Positions 28,849 through 38,236 of a stretch of DNA of 64,000 nt are shown in pieces (within the stretch, counting starts at the first letter, position 1; every line of letters starts with the position of its first letter). This stretch comes from Paracoccus sigandri (GTDB lineage: Bacteria; Pseudomonadota; Alphaproteobacteria; Rhodobacterales; Rhodobacteraceae): NCBI RefSeq assembly GCF_003709565.1, contig NZ_QNRC01000009.1:62001-126000 (forward strand), written 5' to 3'. Under the pieces are notes generated by a model, which saw only the letters and a program-made list of their open reading frames with translations, was not told the DNA's origin and made no database searches. The position numbers and the translations under genes are program-made.

Positions 28849-31800
28849 ATGACCCTGACGGCCCCCATCCGGCCCGACCCCGCCGCATCCGCCGCATATC
28901 CGCTGACCGAGGCGCAGGAGGGCTTGTGGTATGCGCAGGCGCTGGATCCCGCCAATCCGATCCTGAACACCGGGCAATATCTGGACCTGCGCGGGCCGCT
29001 GGACCTGCCCGCCCTGCGCAAGGCGCTGGCGCGCACCATCGCCGAATCCGAGGCGCTGCACCTGCGTTTCCACAGCGGCCCGGACGGTCCCCGGCAATGG
29101 CTGTCGTCCGAAGGCATCGCGCCGCGCATCGTCGACCTGAAAACCCATCCCGCGCCGGAATCCGAGGCGCTGGCGCAGATGCAGGCCGACAGCCGCCGCG
29201 CGCTGGACCTGACCGCCGATCCGCTTGCCGCCTTCACCCTGTTCATCCTGTCGCCCGAGCGGCAACTGCTTTACGAGCGCATCCACCATCTGGCGATCGA
29301 CGGCTATGGCATGGTGCTGGTCACCAACCGCATCGCCGAGCATTACGCCGCCCTGACCGGCGCCGGCCCGGCCCCGACGCCCTTCCCGCCCTATCAGCGC
29401 GCCCATGACGAGGATGCCGCCTGGCGCGCATCCGACCGGCGCGCAGCGGCCGCCGCATGGTGGCGATCCGCGATGGCCGACCTGCCCGAGGTCGCCGGCC
29501 CCGCGCCGGGCCGCGCCGTCGGCGGCGACCGTTTCATCCGTGAAAGCATGTGGTTACCTGTAGATCTTGCGGCTTTGCTTGAGGATTTCTCGGACCGGCA
29601 CCGGCTTGGCTGGCCGGACGTGCTGACCGCGCTGGCCGGGGCCTATCTGGCGCGCTGGACAGGCGGCGAATGCGTGATCGGCCTGCCCTTCATGGCGCGG
29701 ATGGGCCGCAGGATCGCGCGCCTGCCCTGCATGGCGATGAACGTGCTGCCGCATCGGCTGCGCCCGGACGAGGACATGCCCCTTGCCGACTGGCTGGCAG
29801 CCCAGGCGCGCAGCTTCCGCGAGGCCCGCCGCCACGGGCTTTACCGCAGCGAATACCTGCGCCGCGACCTGGGGCTGATCGGCGGCTCGCGCCGGCTCTA
29901 CGGCCCGCTGGTCAATGTCCAGCCCTTCGACCGCCCGCCGGTCTTTCCGGGGCTGGAGGTCGGGCTGCACATCCTCGGCGCCGGCGCGGTGGACGACCTG
30001 ACCCTGACCTTCCGCGGCGATCCGCAGGCCGGGATCCTGTTCGAGGTGGACGCCAATCCCGCCCTCTACACGCCGAAGGACGTCGCCGGCCATTCCGCGC
30101 GCCTTGCGGCCTTCCTCTCCGCCGCGCTGAAGGCGCCCTCGCTGGCCCATGTTCCGACCGCCAGCCCCGCGGAAATCGCCGAAGCCGAGGCCGTGAACGC
30201 GACCGGCCATCCGGTCCCCGACACCACCCTGACCGCGCTGATCGAGGCGCGGATCAAGGCCAGCCCCGACGCGCCGGCCATCAGTTTCGGCGACCGCACC
30301 ATCAGCTTCGCCGAGCTGGACCGCCGCAGCGCCGCCCTGGCCGCGCGTCTTTCCGCGCTTGGCGCCGGGCCGGGCCGCATCGTCGCGGTCGCGCTGGAAC
30401 GCTCGCTGGAGCTGCCGGTCGCGCTGCTGGCCATCCTGCGCGCGGGCGCGGCCTGGCTGCCGCTGGACCCCGACCACCCGCCCCGGCGGATCGCGGCCAT
30501 CCTGTCGCGGGCGCGGCCCGCCGCCGTGCTGACCTCGCCCGAACTGGCCGGGCTGTTCCCCGGCGACGCGCCGCTGCTGTCGACCACCGACTGGCCCCTG
30601 GAGGGCGCTGCCCCCGCCACGCCGCCGGCGCCGGGCGACCTGGCCTATGTCATCTTCACCTCGGGCTCGACCGGCGAGCCCAAGGGCGTGATGATCGAAC
30701 ACCGCGCCATCGTGAACCGGCTGCTGTGGATGGCGGCGCAATACGGCATCGACGCCAGCGACCGGATCCTGCAGAAGACCCCGGCGACATTCGACGTCTC
30801 GGTCTGGGAGTTCATCCTGCCGATGATCGTCGGGGCGGAGCTGGTCATGGCCGCCCCCGGCGCGCATCGCGACCCCGCCGCCATCGCCGCCGCGATCCGC
30901 CGCCACGGAATCACCACGCTGCATTTCGTGCCCTCGATGCTGTCGGCCTTCCTGGCCTCGCCCGCGTCCCAAGGCTTGGCGCTGCGCCGCGTCTTCTGTT
31001 CGGGCGAGGAACTGACCGCCGATCAGCGCGCGCGTTTTCACAGCAGAATCAACGCGCAACTGCACAATCTTTACGGGCCGACCGAGGCCGCCGTCGATGT
31101 CAGCTTCTGGCCGGCCGCGCCCGATGACGACAGCAATCCCCTGCCGATCGGCTGGCCGGTCTGGAACACCCGGCTGGAGGTGCTGGACGACCGGATGCGC
31201 CCGCTGCCGCCGGGGCTGGCGGGGAACCTCTATCTGGGCGGGGTGCAGCTGGCGCGCGGCTATCTGGGCCGCGACGACCTGACGGCGGAACGCTTCATCC
31301 CCGACCCGACGCGGCCCGGCGAAAGGCTCTATGCCACCGGCGACCTGGCGCGGCGGCGGGCCGATGGCGCGGTGGTCTATCTGGGCCGCGACGACCATCA
31401 GGTGAAGATCCGGGGCCTGAGGATCGAGCTGGGCGAGATCGAGGCGGCGATCATGGCCAGCGGCCTTGCCCGCCAGGCCGTCGTGCTGGCGCGCGAGGAC
31501 CGGGCAGGCGACAGGCGGCTGGTCGCCTATCTGGTGCCCGCGCCGGGCTATGCCCCCGGCGCGCTGGCCCCGCGCCTCGCCGCCAGCCTGCCCGCCTATA
31601 TGGTTCCCTCGGCCGAGATCGCGCTGGACGCGCTGCCGGTCACCGCCAATGGCAAGCTGGACCGCAAGGCCCTGCCGGCGCCGGAATTCCGCGCCGCGGG
31701 CCGGGCCGCCGGAACCGAAACCGAGCGGCGGCTGGCCCGGCTGTTCGCCGAGATCCTGCACCTGCCCGAGCCCGCCCCGGCCGAGGCGGATTTCTTCGCG

Positions 31801-32727
31801 CTTGGCGGCGATTCGCTGTCGGCGGTGCGGCTGGCGCTGCGCATCGAGGAGGAGACCGGCCGCGATCCCGGCCTCGGCACGATCTTCGAACATCCCGTGC
31901 TGTCGGCGCTGGCACAGGCGATCGAGGCCGAGGCACAGGATGACGGGCTTGGTGCGCTGATCCTGCTGGCCGATGGCGATCCCGGCGCCCCACCGCTGTT
32001 CCTGGTCCATCCGGCGGGCGGCATCGGCTGGGGCTATCGCCACCTTGCGCGGCGGATCGCCCCCGCGCGGCGGGTCTGGGGGCTGCAGCATCCGGGGCTG
32101 GACCCGGACACCGCGCTGCCCGAAAACCTGGACGCGCTGGCCCGCGACTATGTGCGGCATGTGGTCGCGCTGCTGCCGCAGGGGCCGGTCCACCTGGCCG
32201 GCTGGTCGGTCGGCGGGATCATCGCCCAGGCGATGGCGGTGGAGCTGGCGGCGCGGGGCCGCGAGGCGGGGCTGGTCGCGCTTCTGGACAGCTATCCCGC
32301 CGATGCCTGGCGCGATGAGCCCGAGCCCGATCCGGTCGCCGCCCTGCGCGCGCTGCTGGCCATCGCCGGCCACGACCCGGACGCGCATCGCGACCTGGAC
32401 ACGCGCGCGAAGGTCGTGGCCTTCCTGCGCGCGGCCGGGACCACGCTCGGCGCGCTGCCCGAACCCGTGCTGGACGGCGTCGTCCGCCTTGTCACCGATA
32501 CCAACCGGCTTGTGCGCAGCCATCGCCATCGCCCGATGGCGGGGCGGCTGACCCATTTCCGCGCCGCGCTGGACCACAAGGATCGCGACCTGAGCGCGGC
32601 GATGTGGCGCCCCTATGCCGCAGAGATCGAGGTGCTGGAGGTGCCGTTCCTGCATTCGCAGATGACCTCGCCCGAGGCATCGGCGCTGATCGCGCCGGAA
32701 CTGGCCCGCCGGCTGGAGGGGTATTGA
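28849..32727 (+). CDS. entF: Serine-activating siderophore NRPS (C-A-PCP-TE)
   Basis: A 1292-residue one-module synthetase, almost the length of E. coli EntF (1293). Condensation domain with HHLAIDG (146-152); adenylation domain with TSGSTGEPKG (604-613); carrier with GGDSL (Ser989); thioesterase with GWSVGG (Ser1120), D1147 and H1269, the same Ser-Asp spacing as EntF. The specificity residues D649, V650, W653, H692, F716, S718, L741, V749, D750 and the invariant Lys read DVWHFSLVDK, the EntF serine code. Expected product: a dihydroxybenzoyl-serine oligomer, probably the cyclic trilactone. A short block of rare codons lies at 29530-29589. Confidence 0.93.
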   Translation: MTLTAPIRPDPAASAAYPLTEAQEGLWYAQALDPANPILNTGQYLDLRGPLDLPALRKALARTIAESEALHLRFHSGPDGPRQWLSSEGIAPRIVDLKTHPAPESEALAQMQADSRRALDLTADPLAAFTLFILSPERQLLYERIHHLAIDGYGMVLVTNRIAEHYAALTGAGPAPTPFPPYQRAHDEDAAWRASDRRAAAAAWWRSAMADLPEVAGPAPGRAVGGDRFIRESMWLPVDLAALLEDFSDRHRLGWPDVLTALAGAYLARWTGGECVIGLPFMARMGRRIARLPCMAMNVLPHRLRPDEDMPLADWLAAQARSFREARRHGLYRSEYLRRDLGLIGGSRRLYGPLVNVQPFDRPPVFPGLEVGLHILGAGAVDDLTLTFRGDPQAGILFEVDANPALYTPKDVAGHSARLAAFLSAALKAPSLAHVPTASPAEIAEAEAVNATGHPVPDTTLTALIEARIKASPDAPAISFGDRTISFAELDRRSAALAARLSALGAGPGRIVAVALERSLELPVALLAILRAGAAWLPLDPDHPPRRIAAILSRARPAAVLTSPELAGLFPGDAPLLSTTDWPLEGAAPATPPAPGDLAYVIFTSGSTGEPKGVMIEHRAIVNRLLWMAAQYGIDASDRILQKTPATFDVSVWEFILPMIVGAELVMAAPGAHRDPAAIAAAIRRHGITTLHFVPSMLSAFLASPASQGLALRRVFCSGEELTADQRARFHSRINAQLHNLYGPTEAAVDVSFWPAAPDDDSNPLPIGWPVWNTRLEVLDDRMRPLPPGLAGNLYLGGVQLARGYLGRDDLTAERFIPDPTRPGERLYATGDLARRRADGAVVYLGRDDHQVKIRGLRIELGEIEAAIMASGLARQAVVLAREDRAGDRRLVAYLVPAPGYAPGALAPRLAASLPAYMVPSAEIALDALPVTANGKLDRKALPAPEFRAAGRAAGTETERRLARLFAEILHLPEPAPAEADFFALGGDSLSAVRLALRIEEETGRDPGLGTIFEHPVLSALAQAIEAEAQDDGLGALILLADGDPGAPPLFLVHPAGGIGWGYRHLARRIAPARRVWGLQHPGLDPDTALPENLDALARDYVRHVVALLPQGPVHLAGWSVGGIIAQAMAVELAARGREAGLVALLDSYPADAWRDEPEPDPVAALRALLAIAGHDPDAHRDLDTRAKVVAFLRAAGTTLGALPEPVLDGVVRLVTDTNRLVRSHRHRPMAGRLTHFRAALDHKDRDLSAAMWRPYAAEIEVLEVPFLHSQMTSPEASALIAPELARRLEGY

Positions 32728-32739
32728 CGCCCCGCCCGG

Positions 32740-33576
32740 TCAGGCGGCGGCGAAGGGCAAGGCCAGCGGCAGCGATCCGGCGATGGTCTGGATATGGATC
32801 GCCCCCTCCAGCACATGGAGCTGCGGCGCCAGCCCCTGCCGGTCGCGCAGGTCCGCCGCGAACTGCATCGTCGCCGGGGCCGGCCCGTCCGGCGGCGGCC
32901 CGTCGCTGCCCGAGCGTTTCTCGCGATCCCCCAGCGCCATCAGCAGGGGCGGCGCGTCCTGCATCCGCCCGGCGGCATCGGCGATGCGGCGGATCAGCGG
33001 CTCGTCCCACCAGATCGAGGGGCTGATCGCCGCATAGCGCGCGAAGGCCCGCGGCCGCACCAGCAGCGCATAGAGCGTGAACAGCCCGCCGAAACTGTGC
33101 CCCCACAGGCTGCGGCGCGCGGGGTCGATCGCCAGCCCCTCCTCGGCCGCCGCGCGCAGCGGGCCGGTCAGGCGGTCCAGGAACAGCGCCGCGCCCCCGG
33201 CCATGCGCCCCGGATGGACCGGATCGGGGCGGATACCGTCGCCCGGCCCGTCGGGCGCGGTGAAATCCATCGTCCGCCGTTCCCGCGCGAACTGGCGGTC
33301 GGTGTCATAGCCGATGCCCGCCAGCACCAGGCCGGGCGCCATCGCCAGATGCTCGGGCGTCAGGAAATCGAAGGCGGCATTGCCGTCCAGCAGATAGAGG
33401 ACCGGCCAGCCCCCCTGCGGCGCATTACAGCGCGGCACGGCCAGGAACAGCCGGTGGCCCGGCCCGCAATCGACCACCTTCCGCGACAGCCGGTGCGTGG
33501 GCGGATCACCCTCGAAGATGCGCAGCTCGGCCCGATTGCGCGCGTGATCCGGCCCGACGCGACCCCTATGCGACAT
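32740..33576 (-). CDS. Siderophore esterase-like alpha/beta hydrolase (Fes/IroE type)
   Basis: 278 residues; nucleophile in GHSFGG (S161), and a C-terminal histidine in GAIHIQ. The layout VLYLLDGNAAFDFL near the start is that of the esterase-D/IroE group that opens ferric-enterobactin type trilactones to release iron. No signal peptide, so cytoplasmic. It converges on the NRPS (12-base gap) and its start faces the importer operon across an iron-type operator. Start ATG at 33576 follows AAGGGG; GTG at 33582 is possible. Confidence 0.8.
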   Translation of the reverse strand: MSHRGRVGPDHARNRAELRIFEGDPPTHRLSRKVVDCGPGHRLFLAVPRCNAPQGGWPVLYLLDGNAAFDFLTPEHLAMAPGLVLAGIGYDTDRQFARERRTMDFTAPDGPGDGIRPDPVHPGRMAGGAALFLDRLTGPLRAAAEEGLAIDPARRSLWGHSFGGLFTLYALLVRPRAFARYAAISPSIWWDEPLIRRIADAAGRMQDAPPLLMALGDREKRSGSDGPPPDGPAPATMQFAADLRDRQGLAPQLHVLEGAIHIQTIAGSLPLALPFAAA

Positions 33577-33625
33577 GTTCACACCCCTTCTTCCCGATCC
33601 CGGCCCCTTCCGGCCAGCAGATGGT

Positions 33626-33650
33626 TGACAACCCTTGTCAGGAATATACT
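33626..33650. promoter_or_regulatory. Iron-type operator and promoter of the siderophore importer operon
   Basis: Perfect dyad TGACAA-CCC-TTGTCA (33626-33640), which has the TGA-N9-TCA layout of the IRO box bound by RirA in rhizobia, directly followed by TATACT (33645-33650), a good -10 element. A repressor here would block the promoter, and could also control the divergent esterase. The core GACAA-N3-TTGTC recurs before fepA at 52555-52567. Confidence 0.65.
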
Positions 33651-33720
33651 GCTGCGCGGGATCGAAGCCAGACCGGATCTCCGGCCAAGCCTGAAACGAT
33701 CCTTATCCAAGGAGATCCGC

Positions 33721-35133
33721 ATGACCATGATTTCGCGTCATTCCATCCGCGCCCTGTGCGGCGCATCGATCCTTGCCCTGACCCTGGCCGCCGGCCCGGT
33801 CCTGGCCGACAGCATCTTCACGCCGACCTCGGACGTCTTCGAAGGCTCGGTCAATGCCGGCGCGGCCGAGCGCGGCGCGCCGGTCTATCCGGGATCCGAG
33901 GCGGTCCTTTCGGGCGAGGGGCTGACCCCGGGCCAGCAGATCACCCTGATGCGCGGCACTACCGTGCTGAACGCCGACGGCCCGCTGACCGTCGATGACG
34001 AGGGCAAGGTCAGCTTCGCGCTGACCGTGGACGACGAAGCCGCGACCGGCGTGCATCCGATCGTGGTCATCGCCGAGAACCCCGCCGCCGCGACCGTGGC
34101 CGAGCTGAAGGTCTCGCCGCAGGTCCCGCTGTCGGGCGAGGCGGATTTCGCCATCGAAAGCCAGCCGGTGACGCGCGGCCTCTATCAGGTCGCCCACAGC
34201 CCGGAATCGGGGGCGCTGTTCGTGACCGCCGCCGTGGGCCGTCCGCCGGTGACGGAATCGGCACTGGTCAAGATCGATCCCGACACGCTGGAAACCGTTG
34301 CCTCCGTCACGCCCGAAGCCGCGCCCGCCCGCCCCGACGGCAGCGATGGCGGCCTCTTCGCGGTCTATGGCGTCGATGTGGACGACGAGAACGGCAATGT
34401 CTGGGTGACGAATACCCGCCAGAACACCGCTTCGGTCTACAGTCAGGACGACCTGTCGCTGGTCAGGCAGTTCGAGCCGGGCGCCGTGCCGCATCCGCGC
34501 GACGTGGTGATCGATCAGGCCCGCGGCCGCGCTTACATGAGCACCAGCTTCGAGCCGCAGTTGGAGGTGTTCGACATCAACACGCTGGAGCAGCTGGACC
34601 CGATCGAGATCACCTCGACCATCCGTCGCAGCCAGTTCGGCGCCCGCAGCGCGGATCTGGACATCGAGTCGGGCAAGCTGTTCTCGGTCAGCATCAGCAC
34701 CCCGGAAGTGGCGGTGATCGACCTGGAAAGCGGCGATGTCCGCGTCCTGCAGGTCGGTCGGCTGCTGGCCGGGTCGGATTCGGCCTATGACCGCGAGGAA
34801 GGGCTGATCTTCGTCGTCGGACAGGGCAGCGACAACCTGCTGATCGTCGACGAGGAAAGCGGCGAGGTGCTGCATGACGTCCCGGTGGGCGCCAACCCGC
34901 TGAGCGTCACCTTCGACCCGGTCGGCCGGCTGGCCTATGTGGCCGTGCGCGGTGCGGACAGGCTGACGGTGGTGGATACCGACGGCCAGATCGTCGCCAA
35001 CCTGGACGGCGGCAGCTATCCCAACCAGATCCGCATCCTGGGCGACGGCGCCGTCTATGCGATCAACAAGTCGCGCGGCGAGGATGACGCGAGGGGCGAC
35101 CGCATCTCGCGCATCCGGCCCGCCGCTGAATAG
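33721..35133 (+). CDS. YncE-like periplasmic beta-propeller protein
   Basis: 470 residues with a Sec signal peptide (to about residue 29), a beta-sandwich-like N-terminal domain (about 30-140) and a series of propeller blades rich in VTN/VDx repeats (from about 155). E. coli YncE is a Fur-regulated periplasmic propeller next to a TonB receptor. Here the gene leads the siderophore ABC operon, 95 bases before the binding protein; it may help handle the ferri-siderophore in the periplasm. AAGGAG precedes the start. Confidence 0.75.
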   Translation: MTMISRHSIRALCGASILALTLAAGPVLADSIFTPTSDVFEGSVNAGAAERGAPVYPGSEAVLSGEGLTPGQQITLMRGTTVLNADGPLTVDDEGKVSFALTVDDEAATGVHPIVVIAENPAAATVAELKVSPQVPLSGEADFAIESQPVTRGLYQVAHSPESGALFVTAAVGRPPVTESALVKIDPDTLETVASVTPEAAPARPDGSDGGLFAVYGVDVDDENGNVWVTNTRQNTASVYSQDDLSLVRQFEPGAVPHPRDVVIDQARGRAYMSTSFEPQLEVFDINTLEQLDPIEITSTIRRSQFGARSADLDIESGKLFSVSISTPEVAVIDLESGDVRVLQVGRLLAGSDSAYDREEGLIFVVGQGSDNLLIVDEESGEVLHDVPVGANPLSVTFDPVGRLAYVAVRGADRLTVVDTDGQIVANLDGGSYPNQIRILGDGAVYAINKSRGEDDARGDRISRIRPAAE

Positions 35134-35227
35134 GCCGGGCCCGACCATGCCACGGCGCGGGCGGCATCTGGCCGCCCTCGCCATCTTCCAGCCACGGCCC
35201 CGGATGCGGCCCCCAAGGAGATCCAAG

Positions 35228-36343
35228 ATGCCGGGACTTCGCCCCATCGCCAGGCTGGCACTGGCCGTCCTGCTGCTGCCCCTGCTGCTGGCCGCCGCCC
35301 CCCTGCGGGCCGAGATCACCGTGACCGACCTGCTGGACCGCGAGGTCACGCTGCCGCGTCCGGCGCAGCGCATCGTGCTGGGCGAGGGGCGGCACATGAC
35401 GGTGCTGGCGCTGCTGCATGACGACCCGGTCGCACTGGTGGCGGGCTGGCGGCTGGACAAGGCGCTGGACGCGCCGACGCTGGCCGCCTATCGCGCGCGC
35501 TTCCCGCAGATCGACGCGATCCGGCCGGTGGGTTCGGGCAATCGCGACATCTCGGTCGAAAGCGTCATCGCGCTTCAGCCCGACCTCCTGGTCCTGTCGC
35601 TGATGGACCGGGGCGATCCCGGCATGGACCGCGCCCGCCAGCAGGTCGAGGCGGCGGGTATCCCTGTGGTCTATGTCGATTTCTTCTCGCATCCGCAGGA
35701 AAACTCGATCCCCAGCCTGACGATCCTGGGCCGGCTGACCGGGGCCGAGAAGCGTGCCGCCGATTTCGCCGAATTCTACAATTCGCGGCTGGAGCGCATC
35801 ACCGAAAGGCTGGCCGATCCGGCGATCACCCGCCCGCGGGTCTTCATCCACGCCCATGCCACGCCGCAGAACTGCTGCGCGACCGTGGGGGCGGGGGTCT
35901 TTCACGACTTCGTGACGACGGCGGGGGGCACGAATATCGGGGCCGAGGTGGTCAGGGGCGTGCTGGGCACGGTCAGCCTGGAATTCCTGATCGGCGCCGA
36001 TCCCGACATCTATCTGGCGACCGGCGGCGCGCATCTGGGCGATCGCAGCGGGCTGGTGCTGGGCTCGGAGATCCCGGCCGACACCGCCGCGGCCAGCTTC
36101 CGGGGGCTGCTGGGCGCGCCGGGCTTTTCCTCGCTGCGCGCCGTCGAGGAGGGCCGCGCGGCCGGGATCTGGCACCTGTTCAACGACACGCCCGTCCATA
36201 TCGCGCTGATCGAATACCTGGCCCGCAGCTTCCACCCGGACCTGTTCGCCGACCTGGACCCCGCCGAAACCCTGGCCGAGATCGACCGCCGCTTCCTGCC
36301 GGTCTCGGTCCCCGGCACCTGGTGGGTCGGGCCCGACGAATGA
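35228..36343 (+). CDS. Ferri-siderophore periplasmic binding protein
   Basis: 371 residues with a signal peptide (about 1-28), then two helical-backbone lobes typical of class III binding proteins (FepB/FhuD/BtuF): VTLPRPAQRIVLGEGRH, later PDLLVLSLMD and PDIYLATGG. The ATG at 35228 follows AAGGAG. It passes the siderophore to the permease gene it overlaps (ATGA at 36340-36343). An unusual CC pair (QNCCATVG) is present. Confidence 0.88.
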   Translation: MPGLRPIARLALAVLLLPLLLAAAPLRAEITVTDLLDREVTLPRPAQRIVLGEGRHMTVLALLHDDPVALVAGWRLDKALDAPTLAAYRARFPQIDAIRPVGSGNRDISVESVIALQPDLLVLSLMDRGDPGMDRARQQVEAAGIPVVYVDFFSHPQENSIPSLTILGRLTGAEKRAADFAEFYNSRLERITERLADPAITRPRVFIHAHATPQNCCATVGAGVFHDFVTTAGGTNIGAEVVRGVLGTVSLEFLIGADPDIYLATGGAHLGDRSGLVLGSEIPADTAAASFRGLLGAPGFSSLRAVEEGRAAGIWHLFNDTPVHIALIEYLARSFHPDLFADLDPAETLAEIDRRFLPVSVPGTWWVGPDE

Positions 36344-37380
36344 GCGCGCTGCTGCTGGAGCGATACCACCGCCAGAACCGGCGCCGCGCGCTGCTGGTGG
36401 GCGTCATGGCGCTGGTCGCGCTGCTGGGCGTGCTGCTGGACCTGGTGACCGGCCCGGCCGGGCTGCCGCTTGGCGACACGCTGCGGGCGCTGACCGGCAC
36501 GGGCGAGGTCGCGCGCGCCACCGAGGTGATCGTCTGGACCGTGCGCCTGCCGGTGGCGATCATGGCGCTGCTGGTCGGCGCGGCCCTGGCGCTGGCCGGG
36601 GCCGAGATGCAGACCGTGCTGGAAAACCCGCTGGCCGAGCCCTTCACGCTGGGGGTCTCCACCGCCGCCGCGCTGGGGGCGGCGACCGCGATCATCCTGG
36701 GGCTCAGCCTGCCCTTCCTGCCGGCCAGCTGGTCGGTCTCGGCCAATGCCTTCCTGTTCGCGCTTGGCGCGCTGGCGCTGCTGCAGCTGCTGGGCCGGCT
36801 GCGCGGCGGCGGCCCCGAGGTGCTGATCCTGTTCGGCATCGCGCTGAACTTCGCCGCCGGCGCCTTCCTGTCGCTGCTGCAATTCGTGGCCTCGGCCGAT
36901 GCGCTGCAGCAGCTGGTCTTCTGGACGATGGGCAGCCTTGCCGCCTCCAGCTGGCAGGGCGCGGCGATGCTGGCGGCGGTGCTTGCACTCTGCGCGCCGT
37001 TTTCCTTCCGCGCCGCCTGGCGGCTTACCGCGCTGCGCATGGGCGAGGACCAGGCCCGCAGCTTCGGCGTCAATGTCGAGTCGCTGCGCCGCTGGACCCT
37101 GCTGCGGGTCAGCCTGCTGGCCGCCACGGCGGTGTCGATGGTCGGCGTGATCGGCTTCGTGGGCCTTGCCGGGCCGCATATCGCGCGGCTTCTGGTGGGC
37201 GAGGATCACCGCTTCTTCCTGCCCGCCAGCCTCTTGACCGGGGCGCTGGTGATGTCGCTGGCCTCGACGCTGTCCAAGCTGGTGGTGCCGGGGGTGCTGC
37301 TGCCGGTGGGGCTGGTCACGTCGCTGATCGGGCTGCCGGTCTTCTTCGCGCTGATCCTGCGCGGCAGGGCGCGGCGATGA
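36340..37380 (+). CDS. FecCD-family siderophore ABC permease
   Basis: 346 residues with about nine hydrophobic segments and the FecCD signature GFVGLAGPHIARLLVGEDHR in the cytoplasmic coupling region. Only one permease gene is present, while E. coli has FepD and FepG; a homodimer as in BtuC is expected. Overlaps both neighbours by 4 bases. Confidence 0.9.
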   Translation: MSALLLERYHRQNRRRALLVGVMALVALLGVLLDLVTGPAGLPLGDTLRALTGTGEVARATEVIVWTVRLPVAIMALLVGAALALAGAEMQTVLENPLAEPFTLGVSTAAALGAATAIILGLSLPFLPASWSVSANAFLFALGALALLQLLGRLRGGGPEVLILFGIALNFAAGAFLSLLQFVASADALQQLVFWTMGSLAASSWQGAAMLAAVLALCAPFSFRAAWRLTALRMGEDQARSFGVNVESLRRWTLLRVSLLAATAVSMVGVIGFVGLAGPHIARLLVGEDHRFFLPASLLTGALVMSLASTLSKLVVPGVLLPVGLVTSLIGLPVFFALILRGRARR

Positions 37381-38156
37381 GCGGGCTGTCGATCCGCGAT
37401 GTCTCGATCCGCTACGGCAAGCGGGTGGTGATCCGCGACCTGACCCTGCCCGACCTGCCCGCCGGCCAGGTCACGGTGCTGGCCGGGCCGAACGCGGCGG
37501 GCAAGTCGACGCTGCTCCGCGCGGTGGCCCAGCTTGGCCCCCATGCCGGGCGGATCATGCTGGACGATGCCGATCTGGCCCGGCTGCCGGGGCCGCAGCG
37601 GGCGCGGCTGGTGGGCTTCATGCCGCAGAGCCTGCCCTCGGGGTCCTCGCTGATCGTCCTGGAAAGCATCATCGCGGCCCTGCGCGCGGCGGGCGAGACC
37701 CCGGCGGCGCAGGCCGATGCGCAGGCCATGGCGGTGCTGGACCGGCTGGGCATCGGCGCGCTGGCGCTGAACCCGCTGGACCAGTTGTCGGGCGGGCAGC
37801 GGCAGCTGGTCAGCCTGGCGCAGGCCATCGTGCGCAACCCGCGCCTGCTGCTGCTGGACGAGCCGACCAGCGCGCTGGACCTTGCCCGGCAGGTGCGGCT
37901 GCTGGCCGAGCTGCGCCGCCTGGCCGCCGAGGGCCGGGTGGTGGTCGCGGTGCTGCACGACCTGGCGCTGGCGGCGCAATGGGCCGACCGGATCGTGGTG
38001 CTGCACCAGGGCGGGATCCACAGCGACGGCCCGCCCGAAAAGGTGCTGACCCCCGCCATGCTGGCCGAGGTCTACGGCGTCGAGGCGCGGGTCGAGCGCT
38101 GTTCGCGCGGCAACCTGACGATCCTGATCGACCGCGAACTGGCGCCGGTTCCCTAG
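37377..38156 (+). CDS. Siderophore ABC transporter ATPase (FepC/FecE type)
   Basis: 259 residues: Walker A GPNAAGKST, signature LSGGQRQLVSLAQA, Walker B LLLLDEPTSALD, switch H in VLHDLALA. Powers import of the ferri-siderophore. Last gene of the four-gene operon; 80 bases separate it from cueR. Confidence 0.92.
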   Translation: MSGLSIRDVSIRYGKRVVIRDLTLPDLPAGQVTVLAGPNAAGKSTLLRAVAQLGPHAGRIMLDDADLARLPGPQRARLVGFMPQSLPSGSSLIVLESIIAALRAAGETPAAQADAQAMAVLDRLGIGALALNPLDQLSGGQRQLVSLAQAIVRNPRLLLLDEPTSALDLARQVRLLAELRRLAAEGRVVVAVLHDLALAAQWADRIVVLHQGGIHSDGPPEKVLTPAMLAEVYGVEARVERCSRGNLTILIDRELAPVP

Positions 38157-38236
38157 TTTTGCGTCTGCGCGGACAGGGTTGAACTTCGGCCCCCGCATGG
38201 CCAGATTCCGACAAACCCGCCGGAAAGGACCTTGCA

